64,000 bases of DNA from Dermatophagoides farinae (taxonomy: Eukaryota; Arthropoda; Arachnida; Sarcoptiformes; Pyroglyphidae), in contig NW_027461514.1 in the NCBI RefSeq assembly GCF_024713945.1, forward strand, positions 372,001 through 436,000, given 5' to 3'. This document shows positions 32,801 through 41,879 of this stretch, piece after piece. The stretch's first letter is position 1. Every line of letters starts with the position of its first letter. The notes under the pieces were generated by a model, which searched no databases, was not told where the DNA came from, and worked only from the letters and a program-made list of their open reading frames with translations. Both the position numbers and the translations under genes were made by a program.

Positions 32801-33110
32801 AAAGAACAAACAAAAAATGGCATATACCTGTTACCTCTTCCATCGACAGACACTTCCACTCTTTGATGATGGACTTGCGAAACAAAGACAAAATGAAAAT
32901 TTGAGACCTCTCATTCTTACTGAAACGGAAGACGGGAATAATCAATTGCCAAGCTTTTTCAAGTTCTTGTAGCTTCGACAAATTCGTCACTAGATTGCTG
33001 TTGAGGTTTCCAGAGTAGAATTGGTGAACTGCTGAATCTAACACTTCAATGTCGTCCTTGGTGTAGGTGGGAATTGGCTTCAAAAGACACGAATAGTCTG
33101 TTGTGTGCAT
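29877..33110 (-). CDS. XPO1: exportin-1 (CRM1)
   Basis: 1077 aa in one clean frame, almost the same length as human XPO1 (1071). The N-terminus carries the importin-beta-like HEAT region (VLDSAVHQFYSGNLNSNLV; ELEKAWQLIIPVFRFSKNE). The segments ECLVELVKRAWPQYVPDFLQ and KFLLEDVFEYSENDI match the CRM1 CRIME region. The NES groove area is well conserved: LLEFCKAKKGRDSKSAIAS followed by VNKCFEFIHDP and GIQDMAVETF. Cys568 lies at the position of human Cys528, the residue attacked by leptomycin B. CRM1 exports leucine-rich NES cargo with RanGTP through nuclear pores. The C-terminal helix is present. Intact frame despite lying next to the frame-broken block. Confidence 0.93.
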   Translation of the reverse strand: MHTTDYSCLLKPIPTYTKDDIEVLDSAVHQFYSGNLNSNLVTNLSKLQELEKAWQLIIPVFRFSKNERSQIFILSLFRKSIIKEWKCLSMEEVTGICHFLFVLSKNLAVMSNNSSDLLRNTNECLVELVKRAWPQYVPDFLQQIISTDVCANLTLLTNSISIVKFLLEDVFEYSENDILTETRQSLVSALNLNMNDLINFVYTCISSHITCENLVSDCLIIISLCMKISDINFLLSSEIITKLFNTLWPMHSVRLNLLDCIHNAFILINQHFTANSEATLEANSNFLASVLPVHLLYTNFLKHLTNTVKTSINFLDLPHNQRVVWEFFYVKAAGVLQIFLKKTFSCIYEAQSKQVAQVFMSNGLSWGNVSSDVVSETLDLLLKITKIDQEELFRSTIEIWFNYLPNVYRIISENDLTLSNTSVSLVTDETARWANHISVYRKIFADFRELILDKMAKPPEIYILFDPESGSCTKISKTLNDNANTIYQQLNNVIVHLTKISSDDMLSTLGQRIKRIENDIKNDRSNNTFQISMLNRLCWVACSCVDAMPFEKETKLFMMLIKQLLEFCKAKKGRDSKSAIASMLMFTIRQYHKHVRRNKALLQTIVNKCFEFIHDPFPGIQDMAVETFHKLAITSAKEIYELDNTNYFDKIISDFFPVYKIITTLQLRLLFLQAICHIIYKGDRSGKNKLDKFDGQTGYTKQLYYIQTLNRNMNEQFLTAVNIIVQAFNSNQNLNEIKEVIVNLREIIQFNEWQCDVCKELYILYQFNYFYPKFLELYVFAQSIIIRIQSTYSPALSQLCSVRQDLLKLLANFVHFEPAAHNYCVLNGIQDVTITQCTDFIRNQVFLDYANATATSRDEHVLLISRHFLNNLDSADLSSFELLLDRVFSPTLETLKSDQSTNSKFKEPLYLLVKASIIKFFDDVLKKGLLSIYVTCLIEGIKDQYPQSGIVALETFNCFIEELNKRSYVIKPFLSAFLVYITENLINVMIDGFHSYGLNDHARILLRLLVCCGQINTPEVNRAVLVHIVSNVICTQYQYIPKQSLNNVLERLKFVTTLSETVQYCNDIILLTKQKGV

Positions 33111-33378
33111 TGTAACTGTTTCGTACGATAATTTTGGCTTTATGCTGAAAGGTCTATTCCATATCGTTTGGCTAGAATAATAGACTTATCTTTACAAACA
33201 AAAAATAATTTTTTTTTGATATCTTTATAAATTAAAAGGCATCGGAATAAAGTGAAAAGAAAAGTGGCGTCCTAAAATCTGCGCATAACTCCGAAAAGTG
33301 ACACAAGCGATCAGTTAAAGGGTGTTATCGGTCTCAGACGGTGTCCTGAGGCCGAGATGCTGTTGCCTGCTACGTACT

Positions 33379-33829
33379 TCATATTTCCTTGTGATCCTTG
33401 GCTGGAATATAAAGTGTGACGCTGCGATAGTATTCGTTGAGCTTTGGCTCGAAAAAAACGGGCGAACGAAAGTGGGCTGTAGCATCGTGGATGTCGCTCT
33501 GCGAAGGGGGGCCTTCAAGCAGGACACCCTCTTCGATGTGGTTTTTTTGCGCTCCCATGATCCGTAGCGAATTATTCATTTTTGCGAAATAGCGATTTTG
33601 CAGCGACTCTATATAGTGGGCCATGTTTGCGTTTCTCCTTTCCAAATCAAGAATCTGTCTGTCTTTGATCTCGCACCTATAAGTCGTTGTTCGAACAAGC
33701 TTACCTTTCACAAAAAATTTTCACAGAGCAAAAACAGCCAGGCACGTTGCATTCGTCGCTGTTTTCAGATTTAATGAAATAGTAGCCCACCGGCGCGAGC
33801 ATTGGCTTGTGCTCGTTATTGCTTGTCAT
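33379..33829 (-). CDS. small Cys-rich protein, 140 aa; one 28-nt intron
   Basis: Exons 33829-33705 and 33676-33379. The first exon encodes MTSNNEHKPMLAPVGYYF and then CNVPGCFCSVKIFC, and the splice adds ERCEIKDRQ, giving a cluster C-x4-C-x-C-x6-C-x2-C that could bind one zinc ion. A helical, possibly coiled-coil stretch follows (about residues 46-80, DLERRNANMAHYIESLQNRY), then a Pro-containing tail ending with strand-like RSVTLYIPA. Reading through without splicing stops after FCER. I recognise no family. Base composition is more GC-rich than its neighbours. Upstream it is divergent with the DFGW kinase gene across 408 bp. Confidence 0.7.
33677..33704 (-). other. ultrashort spliceosomal intron, 28 nt
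   Basis: Minus-strand segment begins GTAAGC and ends CTTATAG. It splits an Arg codon (AG|G) and joins FCE-R to CEIKDRQILDLE in frame, completing the CxxC end of the cysteine cluster. Confidence 0.85.
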
Positions 33830-34237
33830 ATTTGCTAACTAACATTGCTGGGTGCATCGAACGCGAATAAAAGTATTAGTCAACAGTGCACGGTAAATCG
33901 CCAGTCTTGAGAATTTTCCGCACTAACCAGGCAAAACTAAACGCATGTCTGAGCTTTACCTGTCCATCACGTAAATGCTAGTCTGAAATTGCGAACTGAG
34001 TCTCGGGCTCGAATTAAACCCTACTAGGGCTGAATGCATATTTTTATGTCATATAAAAGAGATTTTTTATAGTTCGATCTTTCAATGGTTTAGACCGATT
34101 AAACACCGAACTATCGGCTAAGATCGCGTAAGAACAGAACTTATGCTAATAATCTGCGTTTTCCTGTTTTTGAAATTGTTTTATATATTATTGGATAGTT
34201 ATTTGCACATTATTGAAAACTATGCACCATACTGAGG
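33830..34237. promoter_or_regulatory. divergent promoter region with a structured inverted repeat
   Basis: 408 bp between two divergent genes. At 34069-34114 an 8-bp perfect inverted repeat, ATAGTTCG ... CGAACTAT, encloses a second 5-bp stem, GTTTA (34088-34092) with TAAAC (34100-34104). An alternative pairing, CGATCTT (34075-34081) with AAGATCG (34120-34126), overlaps it. This could be a small structured RNA or a protein-binding palindrome. No tRNA, U6 or C/D-box signature is convincing. Confidence 0.35.
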
Positions 34238-35425
34238 ATGGACAAACTAGCAGAAAATCCTGTTATTGACTGTACTATTTCTACAGAAGCAGCATCAAAT
34301 GAGTCATTAATCAATGTAGTTCACCCTTCTATTCTAGAAATTGTGAGAAAAGTAAAGAGTCTGGGCCTAGCGGTCGAGTTCGAGTACAAATCGATATTCC
34401 AAAAATATGAAAACCTAGAGAAAATTGGCAAAGGAACCTACGCAGCTGTCTACAAGTTAAGAAATTTGGTCACCAACGAGATCGTTGCTGGAAAGGTTTT
34501 ACGCCCAGATTTGTTTTTTAAAAACATTCGTGAAAGAGTTGTTCAAATGTTTACCAACGAGATAATATTGTTGTACCGTTCGCAATGTCGATCTGTAATA
34601 AAATTGAACCGTGTGTGCTTCAGTTACGATGGTATTTTGCTCGACCAAGAGTATGCAAAAAACGGCACTGTATGGAAAGAGAATATCTGTCCCACGATGA
34701 TTTCTTGCTGGTCTTATTTTGTGCAGTTGGCGCAAGGAGTACAGTACATCCAATCACAAGGAATAGTCCATCGAGACTTAAAACCGACGAACATTCTGCG
34801 CACAGACGACAACATCATAAAAATAGCAGATTTCGGGTGGTCTGAAGAAATCCATAAACTTCGAATCGTCAAAAATGAATGGCCAGGCACGCTGGAAATC
34901 AACCCGCCAGAGCTTTTAACCTGCAAAGGCCCCATCACCGAACGAATCGACAACTTTGCGGTAGGAATGAACTATCTACTATTCGTCAGCAACAAGTTCA
35001 TCTGTAGAGACCAGTCACTAAAACTCGAGTCGGCTGCAAAGCTCATTCTCAAACACCTAAGCGATCTTCATAACGAAAAAAAAATCCCGGCCAAATTTAC
35101 AAACGAGATGTGGGAAATCTTTCTTGGACTCACTCACGTAGAACCAGAACAGAGATGGAAAATCGAGCGAATCTGGCAACATCCGTGGGTTGTGCGCAAC
35201 ATGATGTATTTGATGGATTCAACTGAGTTCGTAGACATCGATCAACTAATTTGGTATGAACCGGCTCGTCAAATTTTGCTTTCTTATCGCATTCCTGTTT
35301 CTGTGCACCAGTCTTTCTTTGAATTGCAAAAAAAGGAAAAAGCGAAAAATCGCAAAAACACAATAACTATCTTCACCAAACTAGGACGTGTTCTTGACTG
35401 GCGAGACAAAACCTTAACAACATAA
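34238..35425 (+). CDS. Ser/Thr protein kinase with DFGW motif
   Basis: 395 aa. Kinase domain about 55-330: EKIGKGTYAAVYKL (glycine loop), Lys86 in IVAGKVLRPD, GIVHRDLKPTNIL with Asp180, KIADFGWSEE (DFG 198-200), a short activation segment WPGTLEINPPELL, and a C-lobe ending in ERIWQHPWV. DFGWS is typical of Aurora and some PLK/CAMK-like kinases, and the ..HPW(V/F) ending is common there, but the activation segment lacks the Aurora RR.T.CGT sequence, so it is not a second Aurora. The N-terminal 55 residues and the basic C-terminal tail (KKEKAKNRKN) have no recognised domain. All catalytic residues are present, so an active kinase is expected. Cellular role unknown. Confidence 0.85.
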   Translation: MDKLAENPVIDCTISTEAASNESLINVVHPSILEIVRKVKSLGLAVEFEYKSIFQKYENLEKIGKGTYAAVYKLRNLVTNEIVAGKVLRPDLFFKNIRERVVQMFTNEIILLYRSQCRSVIKLNRVCFSYDGILLDQEYAKNGTVWKENICPTMISCWSYFVQLAQGVQYIQSQGIVHRDLKPTNILRTDDNIIKIADFGWSEEIHKLRIVKNEWPGTLEINPPELLTCKGPITERIDNFAVGMNYLLFVSNKFICRDQSLKLESAAKLILKHLSDLHNEKKIPAKFTNEMWEIFLGLTHVEPEQRWKIERIWQHPWVVRNMMYLMDSTEFVDIDQLIWYEPARQILLSYRIPVSVHQSFFELQKKEKAKNRKNTITIFTKLGRVLDWRDKTLTT

Positions 35426-35626
35426 ACGTCAGCCCCAGTTAACCTTTTTGATAAACTTCAAGTCCGCATGAGTTTATCCGCCAAATATTTTATAGTAATT
35501 CATTTTCTGTAGATTCATGATATGGAAATTGCTTTTAAATCTTTTATGGCAAGTATCGCTGATGTGAATTAAATTAATATAGTTTATAAAATAGAGTATT
35601 TTATATTAGAATAACGACAGCAGTCA

Positions 35627-37186
35627 ATGAATCCAAGTGTTCAAAAATATATTCCAATGCTGCATACCAAACACATGGAAAACAACATGATCGGTTCGGT
35701 TTACGAACTGCTCGAAGTTGAGAAGAAGTTGATCTTTAACAATCAGGACACAAAACAACTCACAATTAAAATTCTCGAGTATATGTCTACTGAGAACGAA
35801 GAGCAAGCATACAGAGTTTTACTTCGGCTATCTTACATAGACGATGATGTAAACTTATTAATCACAAACGTCTTAATTAGACATATTACGTCACACGTAC
35901 ATGAAAGAATAAAAATTTCAGCTTTGTTGTACATAGCTAACTGTTTCAACGAAAGCTTACTTCTCGCGCTCCGGGACAACGTAAAAAGTTTGTTTAAAAG
36001 CTCTTCTAGCCCGGAGATACTTATACATTCATGGCTAGCCATTATTAGCATGGCCAAGATGGCTGTTTTCGATGAAGCAGATTTTCTAAACTTGTCTTAC
36101 GAAATGTTAAGCTCAAATAGGCAAGTAATGCTCAAGCTTCTGATATGTACCTTAACTTCTGTTTGCAAAATCAGCAAGTATCAAAAAAATTTGATTGTTC
36201 TCGTGCCGAAAATTGTAGATGTCTTCAATCAAACCAACAATGAAGTTATTAAAGCCAATTGTCTTGTAATTTTAGCTGAGTTTGCACGCATAGAGTTCAA
36301 GCTTTCGGTAAAGCTCGAAGGCTTCTTCATTGCAAACAACAAAGATAAAAATTTATTTATCAAATGCATTTGCGCGGAAGCACTAATCGATCAAATACCA
36401 CCTGTTGAGTCCACTGCTGAGCGAGCTGTGAGCACAATCAAAGATCTGCTAGCCGAGTCTGACTTGAACCTTTGCTACATTGCTTTAACGTTGATTTACA
36501 AGCTTATTATCAATAGGTACCTGACAGAATTTCCGACTATTAAATTACCTATTAATCAGTTTATAAACATCATTTTAATGGAAAGTTGTCGGATTCTTTC
36601 AGAGATCATAATGACTAGAATATTCCCGTTGATAGTAACATCGATGCCAGTAAAAATGCTTTCTAATATAGAGTTGAATGATCAGCAACTCAACATTGTC
36701 ATAGCCGGTATTCAACTGCAACAGGAACATCTGGCTCTTATTCTGTCGTATTACGATGATCTATGTAATTTAGCCGCTAGTCAAAAATTAGATGATATAA
36801 CCGGTACTGTAAATAATGCTTACAACTATTTGAATAATGCTCAACAGTGTTCTTTGAAAATCGTAGAAAAGCTAAAATATTTACTTCACCATCTGAGACA
36901 TAAAGCTAAAAATATGCAGCAACATACAAAAATTAAATTTTATTATATTGCATTGCTCTTGAACTTAGAAGTTGAGCCAGATTATAGTCTGTTAGAAATT
37001 CCTACTGAGCAGACGGGCACTAAATTAAAATGGCTTCTATATCAAAGACGTTTTAACTATAAATCAGACTGTTTCAAATGTACTTTACCGGCAAATCAAT
37101 TCAAAAAACAAATTAAGTGCAGAGCAAATTACTCATACAAAATTGAGGATATCCAACTTTCGTTGAAGCTATTAAGCCAACCGTGA
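35627..37186 (+). CDS. adaptin-like ARM/HEAT-repeat protein, 519 aa
   Basis: Helical repeat protein resembling the N-terminal trunk of adaptor-protein large chains. It has VNLLITNVLIRHITSHVHER then IKISALLYIANCFNE (like the LVNTLLKDL...N...RALALR.LS.I repeat), NEVIKANCLVILAEFARIEF, and DLLAESDLNLCYIALTLIYKLI, which is close to the adaptin LL.DSDPNLRY.GL..L.K pattern. The last 130 residues are less regular, with a basic Cys/Lys tail. Adaptin large chains are usually 600-1000 aa because of hinge and ear domains; none is seen here, so it is either a trunk-only adaptin or another ARM protein such as a COPI or TSET relative. A vesicle-coat role is inference from the repeats. Confidence 0.45.
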   Translation: MNPSVQKYIPMLHTKHMENNMIGSVYELLEVEKKLIFNNQDTKQLTIKILEYMSTENEEQAYRVLLRLSYIDDDVNLLITNVLIRHITSHVHERIKISALLYIANCFNESLLLALRDNVKSLFKSSSSPEILIHSWLAIISMAKMAVFDEADFLNLSYEMLSSNRQVMLKLLICTLTSVCKISKYQKNLIVLVPKIVDVFNQTNNEVIKANCLVILAEFARIEFKLSVKLEGFFIANNKDKNLFIKCICAEALIDQIPPVESTAERAVSTIKDLLAESDLNLCYIALTLIYKLIINRYLTEFPTIKLPINQFINIILMESCRILSEIIMTRIFPLIVTSMPVKMLSNIELNDQQLNIVIAGIQLQQEHLALILSYYDDLCNLAASQKLDDITGTVNNAYNYLNNAQQCSLKIVEKLKYLLHHLRHKAKNMQQHTKIKFYYIALLLNLEVEPDYSLLEIPTEQTGTKLKWLLYQRRFNYKSDCFKCTLPANQFKKQIKCRANYSYKIEDIQLSLKLLSQP

Positions 37187-37280
37187 TTATTAAGAGTTGT
37201 GAATTTGATTTAACACTTTAAAAGTAAAGATTATCCTAAATTTATATTGGGTATTCTTTAGTTCTTATTATCGCATTTGT

Positions 37281-37997
37281 TCACAACATGAGATAGTTTA
37301 TTGATATGTCTTTTACAAGAAAACAAAAGATTTTCTCCCGATCTAGAACTCGCCATAGATTATCAATAATATTTGGTTTATTGCCATTATTTATACTAAA
37401 GAGATACGTGCCATGCTCATCGTTATCATAAAATAACTGATCTAGCTGTCCATCGGAAATTTCGGTCTGTATAATTTTATCAGTGCATAATAGTATCAAG
37501 AATTTATCGCTATTTTTAGTTTTGAGAATAAATAATATATAGTAATTTTTCTCTGACTGTACGATAAATTCATAAATAATTTTAACATCATTTGCGCTTT
37601 GAATCTTCATGTTAAACAAAACTGCTAATTTATAAAGACCTTCTCTGTATTTCAAAGGGTTGTAAAATTTTCTAGTTTTGTTTTCTATTAAAAAGTAGTA
37701 ATTTTCTCCGTTAACAAAAATAAAATCTTCTTTGCCAATTATTATTTTTTGAGGTACTAAGTTTATATTTCTGTAATCAAAAATCTTGTCTAAAACTATT
37801 CTGCACAAGTAAAAGTGGTATCTCAAATCTTTGTCGGGAAATTCAATTATCTTGCTTAAATTTAAATTGCAGTAGTAGGTATTTATAGAGCCTGAGATTG
37901 TTTTAAGATCTTTCTCCTTATCAAAAATTAGCAAAACAAATTGATCATGGTTAGAAAATTCTAGATTTATAGTAAATTTCGAAAAATAATCAACCAT
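37281..37997 (-). CDS. hypothetical protein, 238 aa
   Basis: Clean frame MVDYFSKFTINLEFSNHDQF to NYLML, starting at ATG 37997. Strand-rich appearance with alternating hydrophobic residues (FVLLIFDKEKDLKTISGSIN; YYILFILKTKNSDKFLILLC), charged loops and no signal peptide or membrane segment. No family recognised. It runs in the same direction as three further minus-strand genes upstream, separated by 49 bp from the next. Confidence 0.65.
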   Translation of the reverse strand: MVDYFSKFTINLEFSNHDQFVLLIFDKEKDLKTISGSINTYYCNLNLSKIIEFPDKDLRYHFYLCRIVLDKIFDYRNINLVPQKIIIGKEDFIFVNGENYYFLIENKTRKFYNPLKYREGLYKLAVLFNMKIQSANDVKIIYEFIVQSEKNYYILFILKTKNSDKFLILLCTDKIIQTEISDGQLDQLFYDNDEHGTYLFSINNGNKPNIIDNLWRVLDREKIFCFLVKDISINYLML

Positions 37998-38046
37998 TGA
38001 GTTTAGTCAAAAATATTTTTACCGGGGTATCGTACCAATAATTTTT

Positions 38047-38529
38047 TTAATTTTTATTATTTTTTTGATTATTGATCATTTCCAAATATTGCGGAATTAC
38101 TTCACAATAGGAAGTTACTTCTTTATCTCCTATTTCAGATTGAGATCTGCAGCGAACTTTGCTAGTTGTTACATTTTTAATTTCATTCACAGCCGTTTCG
38201 TAATGAAAATTTTTTAGATCCTCTTGGTTGCATAAACACGCAAAAGGTATGTATTGTTTTGAATCATAGGTTAAAAAAAACATGGCTGAAGGCCCTGATG
38301 AATATAATACTTTTTCCAATTCAGATGTTTTTGTATTTTCAGATTGGCTTTTAACGTTAGAAAGTCGCAAATATTCTGTTTTTTCCTCTAATATCCGCTT
38401 GTACTTGTTGGAATGAGCTTGAAGTCTTTTATCGTGGTAATGGACGATAAACGGTTGAAGTAATGTTGTCGTGATGATCGAAACTGATACAAAGAGTATT
38501 GAGTAAGTAGCTATTTTTTTTGAATTCAT
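38047..38529 (-). CDS. small single-pass membrane protein, 160 aa
   Basis: MNSKKIATYSILFVSVSIIT then TTLLQPFIVHYHDKRLQ: a basic N-terminus followed by a hydrophobic helix (about 5-26), then a charged helical region (about 35-75). The C-terminal domain has four cysteines (FACLCNQED, KVRCRSQ, SYCEVIP), which could form disulphides if extracytosolic. It looks like a signal-anchored type II membrane protein or an inner-membrane organelle protein. No family recognised. Confidence 0.6.
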   Translation of the reverse strand: MNSKKIATYSILFVSVSIITTTLLQPFIVHYHDKRLQAHSNKYKRILEEKTEYLRLSNVKSQSENTKTSELEKVLYSSGPSAMFFLTYDSKQYIPFACLCNQEDLKNFHYETAVNEIKNVTTSKVRCRSQSEIGDKEVTSYCEVIPQYLEMINNQKNNKN

Positions 38530-38570
38530 TGATTAGTACTATTTGTTCTTGTTAAAAATAATCTTTAAAA

Positions 38571-40043
38571 TTAATTATTATTATTTACGCCAAAGTGCAA
38601 ATAAAATATATCACTGATAAACTTACGTATATCTTGATCTGTCAAGCTCATAGTTAATTCTTCGGCTATAGTTATGTTTTTAGAAGAAGAAAACCTTCGA
38701 GCTAATTTCTGAAAAACATTAGAAACTGCAGTAATGTGATCAAAACTATTGTTTATCTCAATATTTTCCACGACACATTGAGTAATTAATTCTGTTGTTA
38801 ATTCGGGCAGGCGATAAGATAAGATTAGAAAGACATTAAAAAAATTTACCACTACTGGGTGGAAATTGTGTTTTCGAACTGTAAATTCTTTATGTAGCGA
38901 TCTTAAAAACAAATCAAACACTTCATGCGTTAGTTCGTTAATCGAAGATAACTTTATCAAGATCAACAAAATGGCGAATACAAAGCGATCATCAGAGTGA
39001 CGAATATAAATAATATTGCTTGCTAGAAGATGTTTGAGTTCTTCTTCTGACAAATTATTTAAATATCCGTAAAAATAAGCAGTGTGAGTTTTTTGAAAAA
39101 ATACTGAAGGCTGATAAATATAAAAAAGCAAAGATCCAAGTTTTCCTTTAGCTATGACTAAATATTTTTTAAATTCTGACTGTACAATATCATTCAAATA
39201 TTTGTAGAATATATATCCTTCAGGTATGTCTAGTAGTCCCTCACATAAAATGTTTTGTTGTAAGCGAACTAACTCGAAAACATAATTAGTTGTAGTTCCG
39301 TTTATTTCTTTCATCCATCGCAGGAGAACAGAAAACAGTTCGTTGTATAAACTATTTTGATAACAAAATACTAGAAGCGTCTGGATAATATAGTTTGAAT
39401 TCATATATCCGATTTGGTTCAAACAGAGAATAATATAATTAAACATATTTGAGTTTGATTGTTTAAAAGGTGTTTTTTTTTGTGTAGTAGAATTTGCCTC
39501 ATTTTTAATATTACCTAAAAGTAAATGAGTCTGTTTAATAAATGTAATTAGATGCTTATGTGTTTTAAGATGGCAACGTTTTGAATAATGGGAGAGAGGA
39601 TGGAAAGCATTTATAGCTGATAAACGTGAAAGAAAAAAATCTAAAAATATCAATGAGTAAGAAGATCTAGCGCAATTGGTCTGGAAAGTGTCTAATGTCG
39701 TCAAAATTATGGAGAAAAAACTGGACTTGGAACCAAAATTGTACGAAATGTAATTGATCGCTCGTAAGAATAAGGAATCAACAACCGATAATACAGAATT
39801 GAGTTTTTTTAATGGTAAAAGTGAAGTTAATTTCGAAACTATAACCATCTTTTCCTGAAAAAACAGCAAATCTTCTTCTCTGATGTCATGAGCATTTTTG
39901 AAGAAAAAATAGTTTTGATACAACAAAACGCGTACGATGATTTCACATTGATTTAAATTAGTATAAAAACCATTTTTTCCATTATCGTCGTACTTGAACT
40001 TATCTCGTACTATTATTTTACGAGACACTCGTCTTTTTTTCAT
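38571..40043 (-). CDS. hypothetical helical protein, 490 aa
   Basis: Starts with a strongly basic MKKRRVSRKIIVRDKFKY, then long Phe/Leu/Tyr-rich helices throughout, resembling a helical-repeat solenoid rather than a membrane protein because charged residues are spread along the helices. A Lys/Asn/Thr linker lies near residues 175-200. The basic start could be a nuclear or nucleolar signal. The gene sits 131 bp upstream of the DDX18/Has1 stop in the same orientation. I recognise no family. Confidence 0.65.
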   Translation of the reverse strand: MKKRRVSRKIIVRDKFKYDDNGKNGFYTNLNQCEIIVRVLLYQNYFFFKNAHDIREEDLLFFQEKMVIVSKLTSLLPLKKLNSVLSVVDSLFLRAINYISYNFGSKSSFFSIILTTLDTFQTNCARSSYSLIFLDFFLSRLSAINAFHPLSHYSKRCHLKTHKHLITFIKQTHLLLGNIKNEANSTTQKKTPFKQSNSNMFNYIILCLNQIGYMNSNYIIQTLLVFCYQNSLYNELFSVLLRWMKEINGTTTNYVFELVRLQQNILCEGLLDIPEGYIFYKYLNDIVQSEFKKYLVIAKGKLGSLLFYIYQPSVFFQKTHTAYFYGYLNNLSEEELKHLLASNIIYIRHSDDRFVFAILLILIKLSSINELTHEVFDLFLRSLHKEFTVRKHNFHPVVVNFFNVFLILSYRLPELTTELITQCVVENIEINNSFDHITAVSNVFQKLARRFSSSKNITIAEELTMSLTDQDIRKFISDIFYLHFGVNNNN

Positions 40044-40174
40044 AAATCATTTACATTTCAGCGAAAGCTATCAGTATTAAAGACGAATAAAAAGTCTTAT
40101 AAATTTATTTATTATAATTAACAAATTTATCTCGCTACCGTTCTGCGGATTCAATAAAAAACAGAACTGCAATT

Positions 40175-41635
40175 CTAGTTCGTATTTTTTTGAGTTTTAC
40201 GCTTAATCCTCGCTAAAGCGGGTAAATCATATTTCGGAATTGTAGATAATGCAAATGATTTAGCTAATTTACCTATATCGAGCTTTTCAATTTGAAAAAT
40301 ATTTTTTAAACTGTGGCTGTGGTAAGCGAGTAAAAATTTTTTGAAGGCTGTGATGGCGTCTTTTTGCAATTCGGGTGTGGACTGGATTATTTTTTCTAGT
40401 TGGCTTTGTATTTTTTCAAGTGACCGGTAATTAATATCCATAGCTGTTGTAACAATGTTTTCTTGAGCAAGAAGTTTGAGAAGTCCAATCTCTTGAGGGA
40501 GCAAAAACAAAATCGAAGACCCAGATGAATTTGTACCTCGAGCAGTTCGACCTACACGATGAATGTATTCTCTAATATCATCAGGGGGATCGTATTGAAT
40601 GATAACATCAACGTTAGGAAAATCTAATCCTCGTGCTGCAACGTTAGTGCAAAAAAGTATGCTTTTTTTAGAATTACTAAACTTATGATAAATTTCTAGA
40701 CGCTTATTCTGTTTTTTCTGTCCATGTAGTCCTAATATAGGAATAAAGTTGTTGAAAAGTCTAAATATGTTTTCATGGTATTGTGTTGACTGACAGGTAG
40801 AGAGAAAAACCATAATTTTCAAAGTCGATTTCTCGCTTGCTGAGGCTTCTTTCGACATATCTTTTAGGATTTTGTAAAGAAGTGCGAGCTTTTCGCCTGG
40901 GGGGCAAATGATGTGAAACTGTTCAAGTCCTTCAACGGTTTTTTGTTCCTGCTTAACTTCGATAAGAACAGGGTTATTTAACGATAGTTTCACTATATCA
41001 ATCATTTTATCGGTTTTAGTAGCAGAAAATAATGCAGTCTGTCGTTCTGAAGGAAGAATTTTAAGAATTTTCGTAAGTTCTTTTTCAAATCCTATTTCTA
41101 ATATTCGATCTGCTTCGTCGAGAATGAGCATGGCTAAGTTTTGATATATAAAGTTTGAACTGTTTTGAAGATGGTCGAGTAATCTACCTGGTGTGCAGAT
41201 GAGTAAATTAATTCCTTTGGTCAACTGTCGTTCTTCTTCTTTTCTGTTACTTCCACCGTAGATACAACCAACAGTGTGTGTTACGTTTCGGGTGAGGTTT
41301 GTAGCAACTGTCATGGTTTGAGACACCAATTCTCGAGTTGGAGCGATTATGAGAACTAAAGTACCTTGCGCCTGCTTTGCTTTTACAGAGTATAACAAGT
41401 CAACAGCTGGAATAACAAACGCAAGAGTTTTACCACTTCCCGTTTGAGCAGCGCCAAGGACATCTCTTCCTTGTAACATTTTTGGAATTACATGATATTG
41501 AATGGGAGTTAGGTAAACATAACCGTTTTCTGCTAATGCTTCTTGTAACTTCGAATTGAGTTCCGTTATTTCCTCAAATTTATGACTTGTTAGTATACCA
41601 CTGCGAACAGAGTTGTTGAAAGCTTCGTTTTCCAT
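40175..41635 (-). CDS. DDX18: DEAD-box RNA helicase DDX18/Has1
   Basis: 486 aa, clean frame. Helicase motifs in order: Q-motif YLTPIQ (about 41-46), motif I AQTGSGKT (63-70), PTREL (99-103), GG, TPGR (148-151), DEAD (173-176), SAT (204-206), then FLSTCQSTQYHENIF, LHGQKKQNKR, ARGLDFPNVD and HRVGRTAR. The DDX18/Has1-specific features are LLICTPGRLLDHLQNSSNF, ADRILEIGFE, and the C-terminal SQLEKIIQSTP and LAYHSHSLKNIFQIEKLDIG, matching the DUF4217 extension. Has1 works in early 60S and 40S ribosome assembly, releasing snoRNAs. It is shorter than yeast Has1 (505 aa) and lacks a long N-terminal acidic extension. Divergent from the VPS13-like gene across 244 bp. Confidence 0.93.
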   Translation of the reverse strand: MENEAFNNSVRSGILTSHKFEEITELNSKLQEALAENGYVYLTPIQYHVIPKMLQGRDVLGAAQTGSGKTLAFVIPAVDLLYSVKAKQAQGTLVLIIAPTRELVSQTMTVATNLTRNVTHTVGCIYGGSNRKEEERQLTKGINLLICTPGRLLDHLQNSSNFIYQNLAMLILDEADRILEIGFEKELTKILKILPSERQTALFSATKTDKMIDIVKLSLNNPVLIEVKQEQKTVEGLEQFHIICPPGEKLALLYKILKDMSKEASASEKSTLKIMVFLSTCQSTQYHENIFRLFNNFIPILGLHGQKKQNKRLEIYHKFSNSKKSILFCTNVAARGLDFPNVDVIIQYDPPDDIREYIHRVGRTARGTNSSGSSILFLLPQEIGLLKLLAQENIVTTAMDINYRSLEKIQSQLEKIIQSTPELQKDAITAFKKFLLAYHSHSLKNIFQIEKLDIGKLAKSFALSTIPKYDLPALARIKRKTQKNTN

Positions 41636-41879
41636 GTTGAAACTTCTTTAATTCATTTTTTTTTCTGATATTTTTTTAAATTTTCTAGTTTAAGAAACTG
41701 ATATAACTTTGCAACATTCCTGCACAATAATGGGCTAGCCATTTTTCCTATCTAATTTAGTTTAGTTTTATCTTTAGCTTCAGTTGATAGTAGGATTATA
41801 ACGCAATGGTGCAATATTTTCATTCCTAATCTTTATTTCATAACAGTTTTACTAGAATAAATTTTCTTAGTATATCTTT

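Noticed and set aside
33315-33567. Overlapping short frames on both strands at the small Cys-rich gene
   Set aside because: They lie across the end of the spliced 140-aa gene in other frames and have no motif; the spliced reading is better supported.
34238-35425. Second Aurora kinase because of the DFGWS motif
   Set aside because: The Aurora activation-loop signature RRxTxCGT is absent and the activation segment is unlike Aurora's.
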